Positions 21,105 through 28,941 are shown, counted from the stretch's first letter. The stretch is 30,112 nt of DNA from CAZXCK01 sp964639225 (GCA_964639225.1 CAZXCK010000041.1:1-30112); one strand, 5' to 3'. Made by a program: numbers and translations. Notes: generated by a model from the sequence alone, not told the origin.

Positions 21105-24100
21105 ATGGCGCAGTTAGGTTTGGCTGTTGGTGGTGCGGTACTTGGTTCGGCGACTGGGATATCTGGGGGGGCTGGCTATGGGTTTTTGGCTGGTTCTTTG
21201 CTGGGGTCTTTGTTGTTTCCTGGGCCGGGGGTATCACAGCCAAAACTGGAAGATGAGCAGGTTCGGTTTAATGTTTATGGTTCGCCTATGGCGATTGGGT
21301 ATGGCACAGTGCGCATGGCAGGCCAGCCGATATGGGGCACTGGTCGAATTGCTACACAGCACACCGAGGGCGGCAAGGGTGGGCCGGAGTATTCTTACTA
21401 TACCTATTCGTCAAAATTTGCGGTGCATTTTGCTGACCGGCAATCAGTTACCTATTTGCGCTTGTGGATTAATGGAACTTTGATTGAGGACCATCGGGGA
21501 GATAGCAGTGATCCCACGGCGGTTTATTCTAATAGTGAAAACGTCACTGTGACGTTTTATGATGGCAGCCAGGTTGCGGCTGATCCAGTAATGGAATCGT
21601 ATTTGGGTGCCGGTAATGTGCCAGCCTATAAAGGCCAAACCTTTATGGTGGTGGAGATAAATAACCTGGAAGATTTTGGGAATGTGGGTTTCCCAGCGGT
21701 GGAGGCGGAGATTAGTTTTGCAGTGGCTAGTGTTTATCCATGGGAAACAATTTATGAAGGAAGCAAATCAAGTCCAAACAATAGTGCACTATTATTAAAT
21801 ATTAATCGCAAGGATTTATATATATATCATGATGAGTTGTTGGCAAAAATTGATTCAGAAACATATTCAGTCATAATAAATAAAAATGCAGTCAATGAAA
21901 TTGGATTTACAATTGCGGTACAAGGGGCAGTGTTGGATCAAAAAGGACATTTTTGGATTCAGCCTTTGATTGGTAATTCAACAGGCGTTTTTGAATTAGA
22001 TCAAAATTTAAACCTAGTGGGGCGGGTGGGCTTAAATAACCGTAGATGGTATTTGGATGCATGGAGATATATACAAGGATTTTCTAGTTTTGCATTTTTG
22101 AAAACAGGTGGTTTTGAAATTGGGGTGGCTTTATCGTTTCTTGGCCGTTTACAGGTTTTTAGTACTTCAAATAGAGATTTGAATTTTCCTTTGTATTATC
22201 AATTTTTTGGAGAATATCAATTAGAAGGGTTTTCGTTGCAAGGCAACAGTAAAACAAATTTACAAGTAGACCGTAATAATCATATATGGGCAGCTTCCAG
22301 CCAGACTGGTAAATTGTACAGGTTTAAAATTGTAATTACTGCTAATACTGATTTAAATACTTTTCCTGGAACCAATAATTTATCTGTCGTCATCCATGAA
22401 GAATGGGATTTTACTGGTACAATTGATAATATTGATCTAATTATGTATCACGAAGATGAACATGCTTTGTTGTGTTTTAGTTCGGGTCAAGTTAATTCGT
22501 TAATAGCCAAGTGGGATATAGATACAGAAACGTTTATAGATACATATAGCGATTTAGGTAATAACAATCAACCAGGTGGGCGCGGGAATTTTCAAATAGG
22601 TGTTCAAAATGGTAAGGTTATTGTTGGTTCATTTGAAAATCTAAAAATAATAAGTGTTAGCGATTTTAAATTGGTTGGGGGGCCTTATGATTTAGATAAT
22701 TGGATTGATCCTGGAAGTAATGGTTGGATTTGGCATGAACCAACAAATTCAATTTATGCTGTCGATGAAACGTCTGGTAACAATCGGGTTGTAAGAATAT
22801 ATTTAGACCGTTATTCGGCAGCGGCTGAAGATCTGGAGGACGTGAATGTTGATTTGTGTATTCGGTCAGGGCGGTTAGCAGAGGCCGATATTAATGCCAG
22901 TGATTTGGCGGGGAATGATGTTAGAGGGTATTTAATTGCGTCTCAGACGACCGCAGCAAATGCGATCAGGACGTTGCAACCGGGATATTTGTATGATGCG
23001 ATTGAGTCTGACGATAAGATAAAAATGCTAATGAGACCGCAGTCTAGTAGTTTTACCGTACCTGAGGATCATTTGGGACCGATAGAAAATTCTAAATTAG
23101 TTGAAAAGTATGGGCAAGAATCTGATTTGCCTGAGCGGGTTTCAGTGACGTTTAGTAATTATAACCAGGCTTATAACCCGGTGACACAGCAGGCCAAACG
23201 GGTGGCAGATGCGATAAGTACCCGGCAACGTTTGGATATGCAAGTGCCAGTGGTTTTTACGCCAGATGAGGGGAGGCAGGTTGCTGAAAAGATTTTATTT
23301 ACCTCTTGGACGGAACGGGTGGAACATAAGACCAATTTGCCGCCACGGTATTTGTTGCTTGATCCAGCCGACGTGGGGACGATTACGCTAGGAAGCACTA
23401 CGTTTACCGTACGAAATGTTGAGTGTAATTATGGGGCGAACCGGGCATTAGCATTGCAGGCTGTGCAACAAGATGAGGAAACCTATTCAAGTGCTGTTAC
23501 AGGCTACGGAGGTGATGGCACCGGCTGGGATCCTTCGATTACTATACCAGATTTTACAGATTTATTTATTTTAGATGTACCGTATTTATTAGATGCGCAT
23601 TCGACTAATGATGCGACTGTGCCATTGTATATGGCGTTTGCACCATTAGGTGATCATTGGGATGGTGCGTTTTTATTTAAAAGTGCTGATACTTATGTGG
23701 CTGATCAAATATTAACGGCGTTACAGTCTGTAACCTACGGTTATACCACTACAAAATTACATGGTGCGACTCGGGCGGATGGCTCAGAGTTTTGGGCCAC
23801 GTTAGATCGTTATGGTTCGGTGACGATTTATTTAGAAAACGGCAGTGTGTCAACAGTGACACTTACCCAAATGTTGAATGGGGCCAATGCTGCCGCGATT
23901 AAGAGCGGTGACAATTGGGAGATTATTCAATTTCAGACCGTGACAGATAATGGGGATGGAAGTTATACGCTTTTTGGGTTATTGCGTGGCAGGCGGGGGA
24001 CCAATAAATGGATTAATGATCATGCGGTTGGGGATACATTTATTTTATTATCTGATAGCACTGTTAAAAAATACAATGCGCCTACGGCTGATATTGGTTC

Positions 24101-24518
24101 ATTGAGATATTACAAGTCTATGACCATTGGAGGGATTTTTGAAGATGTTGACTGGGATGAGTTTACTTTGGCCGCCAATTCGTTTAAGCCTTATTCGCCT
24201 GCTTATATAAAGGGTTCCCGGGATGGTTCTAACAATTTAACCATTACCTGGAAACGCCGGACGCGGGTGGGTGGTGCCTGGTTGGATGGATCGGGTACGG
24301 TGCCTATTGCTGAGGAATCGGAATCTTATGAGGTTGACATTTTGAATAGTGGGGGATCTGTGATTCGGACGATTGATAGTTTAACCGCTGCTTCGGCTAG
24401 CTATTCGGCGGCTGATCAGACGACAGATTTCGGATCGGCGCAAAGTGAAGTGAGTGTAGCGGTTTACCAGAAGAATGCTACAAAGGGCCGTGGGTTTGCG
24501 GGGGAAGCGGTAGTTTAA
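21105..24518 (+). CDS. Tail hub / host-contact protein (GTA gp15-like) with inserted propeller-like domain
   Basis: A 1137-residue tail-tip hub. N-terminal: Gly-rich hydrophobic segment (1-40), then 'GTVRMAGQPIWGTG' and 'LPAY'-type 'NVPAYKGQTFMVVEINNLEDFGN'. The Phage-tail_3-like part resumes at about 570 ('VNVDLCIRSGRLAEADINAS', 'VRGYLIASQTTAANAIRTL', 'DLPERVSVTFSNYNQAYNPV'), and later 'FGLLRGRRGTNKWINDHAVGD'. The C-terminus looks fibronectin-like. Residues about 215-565 interrupt this scaffold with blade-like repeats ('GHFWIQPLIGNSTGVFEL', 'NHIWAASSQTGKLYRF', 'NSIYAVDETSGNNRVVRI') suggesting a beta-propeller, and the DNA there is clearly more A-rich. It probably determines host binding. Confidence 0.88.
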   Translation: MAQLGLAVGGAVLGSATGISGGAGYGFLAGSLLGSLLFPGPGVSQPKLEDEQVRFNVYGSPMAIGYGTVRMAGQPIWGTGRIATQHTEGGKGGPEYSYYTYSSKFAVHFADRQSVTYLRLWINGTLIEDHRGDSSDPTAVYSNSENVTVTFYDGSQVAADPVMESYLGAGNVPAYKGQTFMVVEINNLEDFGNVGFPAVEAEISFAVASVYPWETIYEGSKSSPNNSALLLNINRKDLYIYHDELLAKIDSETYSVIINKNAVNEIGFTIAVQGAVLDQKGHFWIQPLIGNSTGVFELDQNLNLVGRVGLNNRRWYLDAWRYIQGFSSFAFLKTGGFEIGVALSFLGRLQVFSTSNRDLNFPLYYQFFGEYQLEGFSLQGNSKTNLQVDRNNHIWAASSQTGKLYRFKIVITANTDLNTFPGTNNLSVVIHEEWDFTGTIDNIDLIMYHEDEHALLCFSSGQVNSLIAKWDIDTETFIDTYSDLGNNNQPGGRGNFQIGVQNGKVIVGSFENLKIISVSDFKLVGGPYDLDNWIDPGSNGWIWHEPTNSIYAVDETSGNNRVVRIYLDRYSAAAEDLEDVNVDLCIRSGRLAEADINASDLAGNDVRGYLIASQTTAANAIRTLQPGYLYDAIESDDKIKMLMRPQSSSFTVPEDHLGPIENSKLVEKYGQESDLPERVSVTFSNYNQAYNPVTQQAKRVADAISTRQRLDMQVPVVFTPDEGRQVAEKILFTSWTERVEHKTNLPPRYLLLDPADVGTITLGSTTFTVRNVECNYGANRALALQAVQQDEETYSSAVTGYGGDGTGWDPSITIPDFTDLFILDVPYLLDAHSTNDATVPLYMAFAPLGDHWDGAFLFKSADTYVADQILTALQSVTYGYTTTKLHGATRADGSEFWATLDRYGSVTIYLENGSVSTVTLTQMLNGANAAAIKSGDNWEIIQFQTVTDNGDGSYTLFGLLRGRRGTNKWINDHAVGDTFILLSDSTVKKYNAPTADIGSLRYYKSMTIGGIFEDVDWDEFTLAANSFKPYSPAYIKGSRDGSNNLTITWKRRTRVGGAWLDGSGTVPIAEESESYEVDILNSGGSVIRTIDSLTAASASYSAADQTTDFGSAQSEVSVAVYQKNATKGRGFAGEAVV

Positions 24519-24529
24519 GTTTATAATTT

Positions 24530-24551
24530 GATGGGTTAGCACCCATCCTAC
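24530..24551 (+). repeat. REP-like hairpin, family A
   Basis: Stem GATGGGT / ACCCATC, loop TAGC, then CTAC, in the gap between the hub gene and the fibre-like gene. Confidence 0.9.
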
Positions 24552-24565
24552 GATTGGGATCTATT

Positions 24566-25207
24566 ATGAGTACGACGCCAGTTTTGGAAATTGATCATAT
24601 TCAGGAATCGCAAAATCAAAAAGAGGTTACGGCTAATGCTGGGTTTGACCGGGTGGTTGGTGCAACACATGACCAGTTAGCGGTTGATTTGGCGGGGCAA
24701 TCTGGTGATGTGAGTGTTACCAATGCAAATTTTTTAGATAACTGGTATCTGAAAATTTCAGGTGCTTTGTCAGCGGCGGTTAATTTGCTAGTTCCAGCAA
24801 AGAAAAAACAATTTTTTGTTGAGCATGGGGGGACTGGGTTTGATGTGACGGTTAAGACTTCGGCTGGTACAGGGGTGACGATATCGCCGGGCAATGGGCA
24901 GATGCTTTATTGTGATGGAACCAATGTGGTTGGTATTTCAACCAGTGGTGCTTCGGGTGCGGCTGAGTCTACGGCAAAAACAAAGGCTACCGCCACGGGT
25001 GCCGGTGGAACAACTGTGGTTTCGATTGGGGCTAATGTGGATCCCAATAGTGTTGAGGTTGTGGTTGATCGATTATATTTAGAAAAAGATTATGACTACA
25101 CGGTTACTGAGTCAGTTGGTGGGTCTGGTAATTATGATCAGATTACGCCTTCGGTTAGTGATATGTTTCCAAGTGGTTCTCGGGTTGTGATCTATTATTA
25201 TACATAA
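24566..25207 (+). CDS. Tail fibre-like protein with DUF2793-like N-terminus
   Basis: A 213-residue protein. Its start 'LEIDHIQESQNQKEVTANAGFD' resembles the 'QxQKEVTVNEA' motif of DUF2793 tail proteins. A beta-rich middle ('TVKTSAGTGVTISPGNGQMLYCDGTNVV', seen in segments) is followed by an Ala/Thr linker (about 124-148) and a C-terminal beta segment 'VEVVVDRLYLEKDYDYTV' with 'GSRVVIYYYT'. Likely a fibre or adaptor between hub and tailspike. ATG 24566 is preferred to TTG 24554, but the ribosome binding site (GGGAT) is weak. Confidence 0.7.
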   Translation: MSTTPVLEIDHIQESQNQKEVTANAGFDRVVGATHDQLAVDLAGQSGDVSVTNANFLDNWYLKISGALSAAVNLLVPAKKKQFFVEHGGTGFDVTVKTSAGTGVTISPGNGQMLYCDGTNVVGISTSGASGAAESTAKTKATATGAGGTTVVSIGANVDPNSVEVVVDRLYLEKDYDYTVTESVGGSGNYDQITPSVSDMFPSGSRVVIYYYT

Positions 25208-25213
25208 TTGAAT

Positions 25214-25235
25214 TATGGGTTAACACCCATCCTAC
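25214..25235 (+). repeat. REP-like hairpin, family A (loop and end variant)
   Basis: Stem ATGGGT / ACCCAT, loop TAAC, then CCTAC. The first base pair of the stem is lost. AGAGGTGA, the ribosome binding site of the tailspike, follows immediately. Confidence 0.88.
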
Positions 25236-25247
25236 AGAGGTGAATTG

Positions 25248-27368
25248 ATGAATTTATATATTAAAAATTTAATTTTAATTTGTTTTATTTTGTTTAGTGA
25301 TACTATTTGGGGGCAAGTGCCAAGGCAATTTAGTGGTGATTTTGATTATAAGGGAAATGTAAATGCGGAAACACTTTCTGCTACTGGGACCGTAACGGCG
25401 GCATCTTTTGTAGCAGGAGCGAGTAATGTTGAAATTAATATACGTAATGGAAATGCCAGCAAAGATGGGTATGGATTGATTTTTGATCAACCTAATAATC
25501 AAATATTATTGGAACCTTTGACTGGTATTACAGGTTTCTTAATCCAATCGGCTTCAAGTGATGTGGTTAGCACGGCTACGACCGTGAATATTGTAGGAAG
25601 TGCTGTGCAAGCGATAACTAGTGATGGTGGCGGTGGGGCTTATGTTGAGTTGGTTGATACTGGGATCACTGGGGTTGATTTTCAGGATTCAGGTGTTGAT
25701 GTGGTCAACAGTGCGACTTTAAATGTGACGGGGGATTTATCGTTAACGAGTGTAGGGGGTATACCTACTTTAAATTACACAGACTCAGGTGGTGGAAGTG
25801 GAGGAGGTAGTGGTGCTTATCCTATATTTGTAGCTTCTGTAAATGCTTCTGCAACTGAAATTAGCCAGGCGGATTATCTTTGTGATGGGGTCGATGATCA
25901 TGTACAAATAAATACAGCTTTAACCGAAGCTGGTAATTTATCAAATGGCGGAATTGTGCGCCTTTCGGGTGGTGATTTTTATGCGGGTGCGTCTATCGAT
26001 ATTGCAACTTCGCATATAACTTTTGAGGGTGCTGGGCAATATACTACACGAATACACAGGGAATTTTCTGCAAGTTCTAATTTTGATAATGGGGTTGTGC
26101 GAGTTACTGAAGATGTAACCCATTTGAATATAAAAAATTTAGGTATAAACGGAAACAAAATAACGTTCACTGATTTTCAAGATGGGAATCTTGTTACAGA
26201 AACTGGCAATGGTGCCAGTTATGCCGTTTACGAAAATTTATATTTATATAATGCGGCAGGTCGGGGAATGCTGTTTTTGACTCCAGATGATAATTTTTAC
26301 GTGACAATAAACAATGTAATTTCTTACCAAAATGGTTACGGATTTGATATAGATGCAGAACATGCAACGTTGATCAATTGTTACGCCATAGACAATACTG
26401 GATCGTACGGATTTTATATTAATGATTGCTTGGATGTTTCTGTGATTGGATGTCATGCTTATTTAAATGATAATACTGGGTTTGGGTTCAGTAGCTCCAC
26501 AACACAATTAACTGTTTTAGGGTGTGTTTCATCTGGCAATACTGATTATGGTTTTGAGGTAGATTCAGATGAAGTTTCTTTTGTAGGAAATGTATCAAAT
26601 GCCAATAACGGTATTAGCAACTTCAGATTCACTGGTGATTACTATGCTATTTCAGGAAATGTTTCTAGAAATGCAGACGGGGATGGTTTTGGGGTTTATT
26701 GCAGTTTTTCTACGTTTGATGGTAATACAGATCAAGCATCTGGTGATGACGGGATTGTTGTTGATGGTGAAGAATTAGTGGTTTCAAATAATTACGTAGA
26801 TGATCCTGCTGATATGGGTTTCAATTGTAATACTGTTACGAATTTAACTTTAATTGGTAACAAAGTTGTAAGCCCAATTGATGATGCTTTTTTTATAGAT
26901 GATTGTCCTTATGCTGTTGTAAGTGAAAATATGGTCTATGACCTTCCTGGGTCAACAGTTTATGGAATCTATATTGTAGATTCTGACAATTCTGAATTAA
27001 CAGATAATAAATTTTATGATTTAGATGGAACTGATACAGCAATTAGGAATGTTGGCTCTGATTTATATTTGAGTGGAAACCAGTTAATTGGTTCTTGGGC
27101 TGGACTTTATGCGGAAGGCGGGACTAATCCAACACAAACTAGAAGTATTCACAAATTTAATGATTCAGATAGCAATCCCTATATTGAAGTTACAGGCGGA
27201 GAGGCTGGCACTGTCATGAACGCCAGTGCATCAGCGGTGCCTTCAGGCAGCATGAGCGCTGGACAGTTCAATGTCTGGCTGGATGAAACGAATCATGAAC
27301 TGGAGTTTCAGGTTAAATATTCTGATGGCACTACGGTACGCAGTGGTGTTGTTACGCTAAGCCCATAA
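25248..27368 (+). CDS. Beta-helix tailspike with an N-terminal export signal
   Basis: A 706-residue protein. It begins with a signal-like 'MNLYIKNLILICFILFSDTI' and a possible cleavage site after W21-G22. A stalk domain with a Gly-Ser linker follows ('SGGGSGGGSGA' near 183). Then comes a right-handed beta-helix of pectate-lyase/NosD type: 'CDGVDDHVQINTALTEAG', 'GGIVRLSGGDFYAGASI', and many turns like 'LINCYAIDNTGSYGFYIND' and 'VIGCHAYLNDNTGFGF'. Such spikes usually bind or cleave surface polysaccharide. The C-terminal 65 residues or so are encoded by less AT-rich DNA than the helix. A signal on a tailspike is unusual. AGAGGTGA precedes ATG 25248. Confidence 0.82.
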   Translation: MNLYIKNLILICFILFSDTIWGQVPRQFSGDFDYKGNVNAETLSATGTVTAASFVAGASNVEINIRNGNASKDGYGLIFDQPNNQILLEPLTGITGFLIQSASSDVVSTATTVNIVGSAVQAITSDGGGGAYVELVDTGITGVDFQDSGVDVVNSATLNVTGDLSLTSVGGIPTLNYTDSGGGSGGGSGAYPIFVASVNASATEISQADYLCDGVDDHVQINTALTEAGNLSNGGIVRLSGGDFYAGASIDIATSHITFEGAGQYTTRIHREFSASSNFDNGVVRVTEDVTHLNIKNLGINGNKITFTDFQDGNLVTETGNGASYAVYENLYLYNAAGRGMLFLTPDDNFYVTINNVISYQNGYGFDIDAEHATLINCYAIDNTGSYGFYINDCLDVSVIGCHAYLNDNTGFGFSSSTTQLTVLGCVSSGNTDYGFEVDSDEVSFVGNVSNANNGISNFRFTGDYYAISGNVSRNADGDGFGVYCSFSTFDGNTDQASGDDGIVVDGEELVVSNNYVDDPADMGFNCNTVTNLTLIGNKVVSPIDDAFFIDDCPYAVVSENMVYDLPGSTVYGIYIVDSDNSELTDNKFYDLDGTDTAIRNVGSDLYLSGNQLIGSWAGLYAEGGTNPTQTRSIHKFNDSDSNPYIEVTGGEAGTVMNASASAVPSGSMSAGQFNVWLDETNHELEFQVKYSDGTTVRSGVVTLSP

Positions 27369-27382
27369 GAAAGAGGATTGCA

Positions 27383-27694
27383 ATGGCGTTGGAGAATCCG
27401 AATCAAAACAATTATGTAACTCAGGGTGAGTTTCAAAAGGGCATTAAAGAATTATCGGACAAAATGGATCATCATTATGATAATCTGCATCAAGCCTTGC
27501 ATGAGGAGACGCAAACCCTGCATAAAAGAATTAATGATACCAATAAAACATTAAGTGAAGAAAGAATAAAAGCTGCCGTAGTAGCCGAGCAGGCTGGGGC
27601 TTCTCAGAAATTATGGGAGCGCGTTTTCTGGGTGCTCTTAACCATGGTGGCAGGTGCCATTGGAGCGGTTATTTTTAATGGGGGTGCGGGGTAG
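27383..27694 (+). CDS. Holin/XhlA-like membrane protein, 103 aa
   Basis: A long hydrophilic coiled-coil region (about 15-75, rich in His/Glu/Lys heptads) precedes one C-terminal membrane segment, 'VFWVLLTMVAGAIGAVIF' (81-98). This layout resembles XhlA-type lysis accessory proteins and some phage baseplate-proximal membrane proteins. AAAGAGG is upstream of ATG 27383. It directly precedes the endolysin, with which its stop codon overlaps by one base (TAG/GTG). A lysis role is inferred from position and topology. Confidence 0.62.
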   Translation: MALENPNQNNYVTQGEFQKGIKELSDKMDHHYDNLHQALHEETQTLHKRINDTNKTLSEERIKAAVVAEQAGASQKLWERVFWVLLTMVAGAIGAVIFNGGAG

Positions 27695-28155
27695 TGGGGG
27701 ATTTATCGGAGCATTTTTCTCGATGGGAGTTTGCCTGTAAATGTGGGTGCGGGGCAGATAATCCGCATCCAAAATTAATTGAGGGTCTGGAAGAATTACG
27801 GGAATTGTTAAACCAGGCTTACCCGGTTGTTGAAGAAATTAAGATTACTGTCAATAGTGCTTGCCGATGTGTTCGGCATCAGCGAAAGATTTATAGAGAA
27901 TTGGGCAGGTTGGTTAATTTGAAAAGCCAGCATTTGCGATCGCAAGGGTATCGGGCGGCTGATGTTTATGCGTGGTTTAGAAGGCGGCCTGTTGCAAAGC
28001 GGTTGATTGATCCAGTGGAGTTGGCCAGGTACGCCAGCAAGATTGAATTGTTTCGGGTTGGTGGAATTGGTTGTTACCATTGGGGGTGCCATTTGGATGT
28101 GCGTGGGTATCCAGCCAGGTGGGGGTTGCAGTGGCGAGAGGAATCAGTTTTTTAA
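27694..28155 (+). CDS. Endolysin, M15-type peptidoglycan peptidase
   Basis: A 153-residue peptidase_M15A-like lysis enzyme. It opens 'HFSRWEFACKCGCG' with the family's Cys cluster, then 'LIEGLEELRELLNQAYPVV', 'ITVNSACRCVRHQR', the metal-binding 'SQHLRSQGYRAADVYAW' (H80, D90) and 'CHLDVRGYPARW' (H133). The spacing between H80 and D90 is three residues longer than the usual H-x6-D, a small oddity. GTG 27694 overlaps the previous TAG, and a G-rich ribosome binding site lies just upstream. Confidence 0.87.
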   Translation: MGDLSEHFSRWEFACKCGCGADNPHPKLIEGLEELRELLNQAYPVVEEIKITVNSACRCVRHQRKIYRELGRLVNLKSQHLRSQGYRAADVYAWFRRRPVAKRLIDPVELARYASKIELFRVGGIGCYHWGCHLDVRGYPARWGLQWREESVF

Positions 28156-28532
28156 TGGTGCTGTTATTTGCCGGGTGTGCCAGTACTCAGCGCGAGGTTG
28201 AGATTTTGGGGTTTGATCGATTAGTGATTACGGATATCGGAAGCGATAATATCATGCCGACGGCTGGGCCTGCTTGGCGGGGATCGGGGCAGGGGCCGGT
28301 GAGTGGTGTGCCGGTTGGTGGTTCAGTGGCGTTTGACCAAGGTGGTATTTTGAGCGCGTCAAAAGTTCGGATTCAGGGTGCTACGGGATCCACTATTATT
28401 ATACAGCGGGCGGTGACTGGGAATCATAATCTGGGCATCGACGCGGCGTTGGGCCGGATATTTGAGCCGAGTGGGAATCCGTTTGGCGATATTATTATGG
28501 ATGGCGACGAATATATGAAAGAAGGTGGTTGA
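28131..28532 (+). CDS. Phage lipoprotein overlapping the endolysin gene
   Basis: A 133-residue protein with a strong lipobox: a short 'ARGISFLMVLLFAGC' signal, lipidation at Cys16. GTG 28131 is chosen (GGTGGGGG about 8 nt upstream); it overlaps the endolysin 3' end by 25 nt. ATG 28155 would leave too short a signal, and a start at 28071 adds an unlikely extension. The mature part is Gly-rich, with 'GGSVAFDQGGILSASKV' and 'RIFEPSGNPFGDII', and is not recognised. An overlapping lipoprotein after the endolysin is where an outer-membrane spanin would be, but the protein is longer than Rz1 and not Pro-rich. Confidence 0.68.
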   Translation: MARGISFLMVLLFAGCASTQREVEILGFDRLVITDIGSDNIMPTAGPAWRGSGQGPVSGVPVGGSVAFDQGGILSASKVRIQGATGSTIIIQRAVTGNHNLGIDAALGRIFEPSGNPFGDIIMDGDEYMKEGG

Positions 28533-28534
28533 TC

Positions 28535-28717
28535 ATGGAAAAGTTTAAAAGCAGGAAATTTATAGTAGCCATGGTGACGGTGTTGGCCACTATGATTGCT
28601 GTGGCCAGCGGCATGGAATTGCCGGAAGAGCAGATCGAGTCTGTGGCGCAAGTAATTATGGTTTACCTGGGCGGCCAAGCGGCTGTGGATTATAAGGCAG
28701 AATCAAAGAAAAGTTAG
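28535..28717 (+). CDS. Small holin-like membrane protein, 60 aa
   Basis: A 60-residue protein starting 'MEKFKSRKF', then a membrane segment (10-25, 'IVAMVTVLATMIAVAS'), a short 'GMELPEEQIES' loop and a second hydrophobic helix 'VAQVIMVYLGGQAAV', with a charged 'DYKAESKKS' tail. This 'SRKF - TM - LPEEQ - VxxYLxGQ' plan recurs in small phage holin-type proteins. GAAGGTGG lies upstream of ATG 28535. It ends the late operon, directly before a strong terminator. A holin role is likely but the pair with 27383 leaves the division of labour open. Confidence 0.72.
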   Translation: MEKFKSRKFIVAMVTVLATMIAVASGMELPEEQIESVAQVIMVYLGGQAAVDYKAESKKS

Positions 28718-28750
28718 CACTCCCCTTCGGTGCTTTCCTCCCCCACGGAG

Positions 28751-28782
28751 ATCCCCCAGTTGGTGACAGCTGGGGGATTTTT
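28751..28782 (+). terminator. Rho-independent terminator ending the late operon
   Basis: Perfect 9-bp stem ATCCCCCAG (28751-28759) / CTGGGGGAT (28770-28778), 10-nt loop, then five T to 28782. It lies 34 nt after the last lysis gene stop. Confidence 0.92.
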
Positions 28783-28804
28783 GCGTTTGGGTTTATTTGG
28801 TGGT

Positions 28805-28824
28805 GTACACGTTTAAGTACACGT
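28805..28824. repeat. Direct repeats left of attP (candidate integrase arm sites)
   Basis: GTACACGT occurs at 28805-28812 and 28817-28824, 12 nt apart. The same octamer recurs at 29027-29034 on the far side of the tRNA-like core. This pattern is typical of arm-type sites bound by the N-terminal domain of tyrosine integrases. Confidence 0.6.
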
Positions 28825-28875
28825 GGTGTTTTTAGGTGGCTTGGGGTGAATGATGTAAGTCTAGTAAAATCAGTA

Positions 28876-28920
28876 AGCGGGAGACGGGGATCGAACCCGC
28901 GACCTTCTGCTTGGAAGGCT
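28876..28920 (-). other. attP: attP core: 3' half of tRNA-Gly(TCC)
   Basis: On the minus strand, 45 nt match the 3' half of a tRNA-Gly: anticodon loop CTTCCAA with anticodon TCC, variable region, T-arm GCGGG-TTCGATC-CCCGT, and acceptor strand TCTCCCGCT. The 5' half is absent: the anticodon 5' arm is ATAGC, which does not pair fully with GCAGA. Phages use tRNA 3' ends as integration cores, and the integrase gene starts 132 nt away. Both flanks are phage, so this is attP rather than attL or attR. Confidence 0.82.
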
Positions 28921-28941
28921 ATATTTGTGAGTTTTGTTGAT

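Noticed and set aside
4171..25235. CRISPR array
   Set aside because: The repeats are palindromic, irregularly spaced by hundreds to thousands of bases, and separated by genes rather than uniform spacers; no cas gene is present.
28071..28130. Extended N-terminus for the lysis lipoprotein
   Set aside because: It would place about 20 extra residues, including another Cys and Trp, before the signal and bury the lipobox; GTG 28131 has the better ribosome binding site.
28876..28920. Complete tRNA-Gly gene
   Set aside because: Only the 3' half is present. The D-arm, acceptor 5' strand and a pairing anticodon 5' arm are missing on the upstream side.
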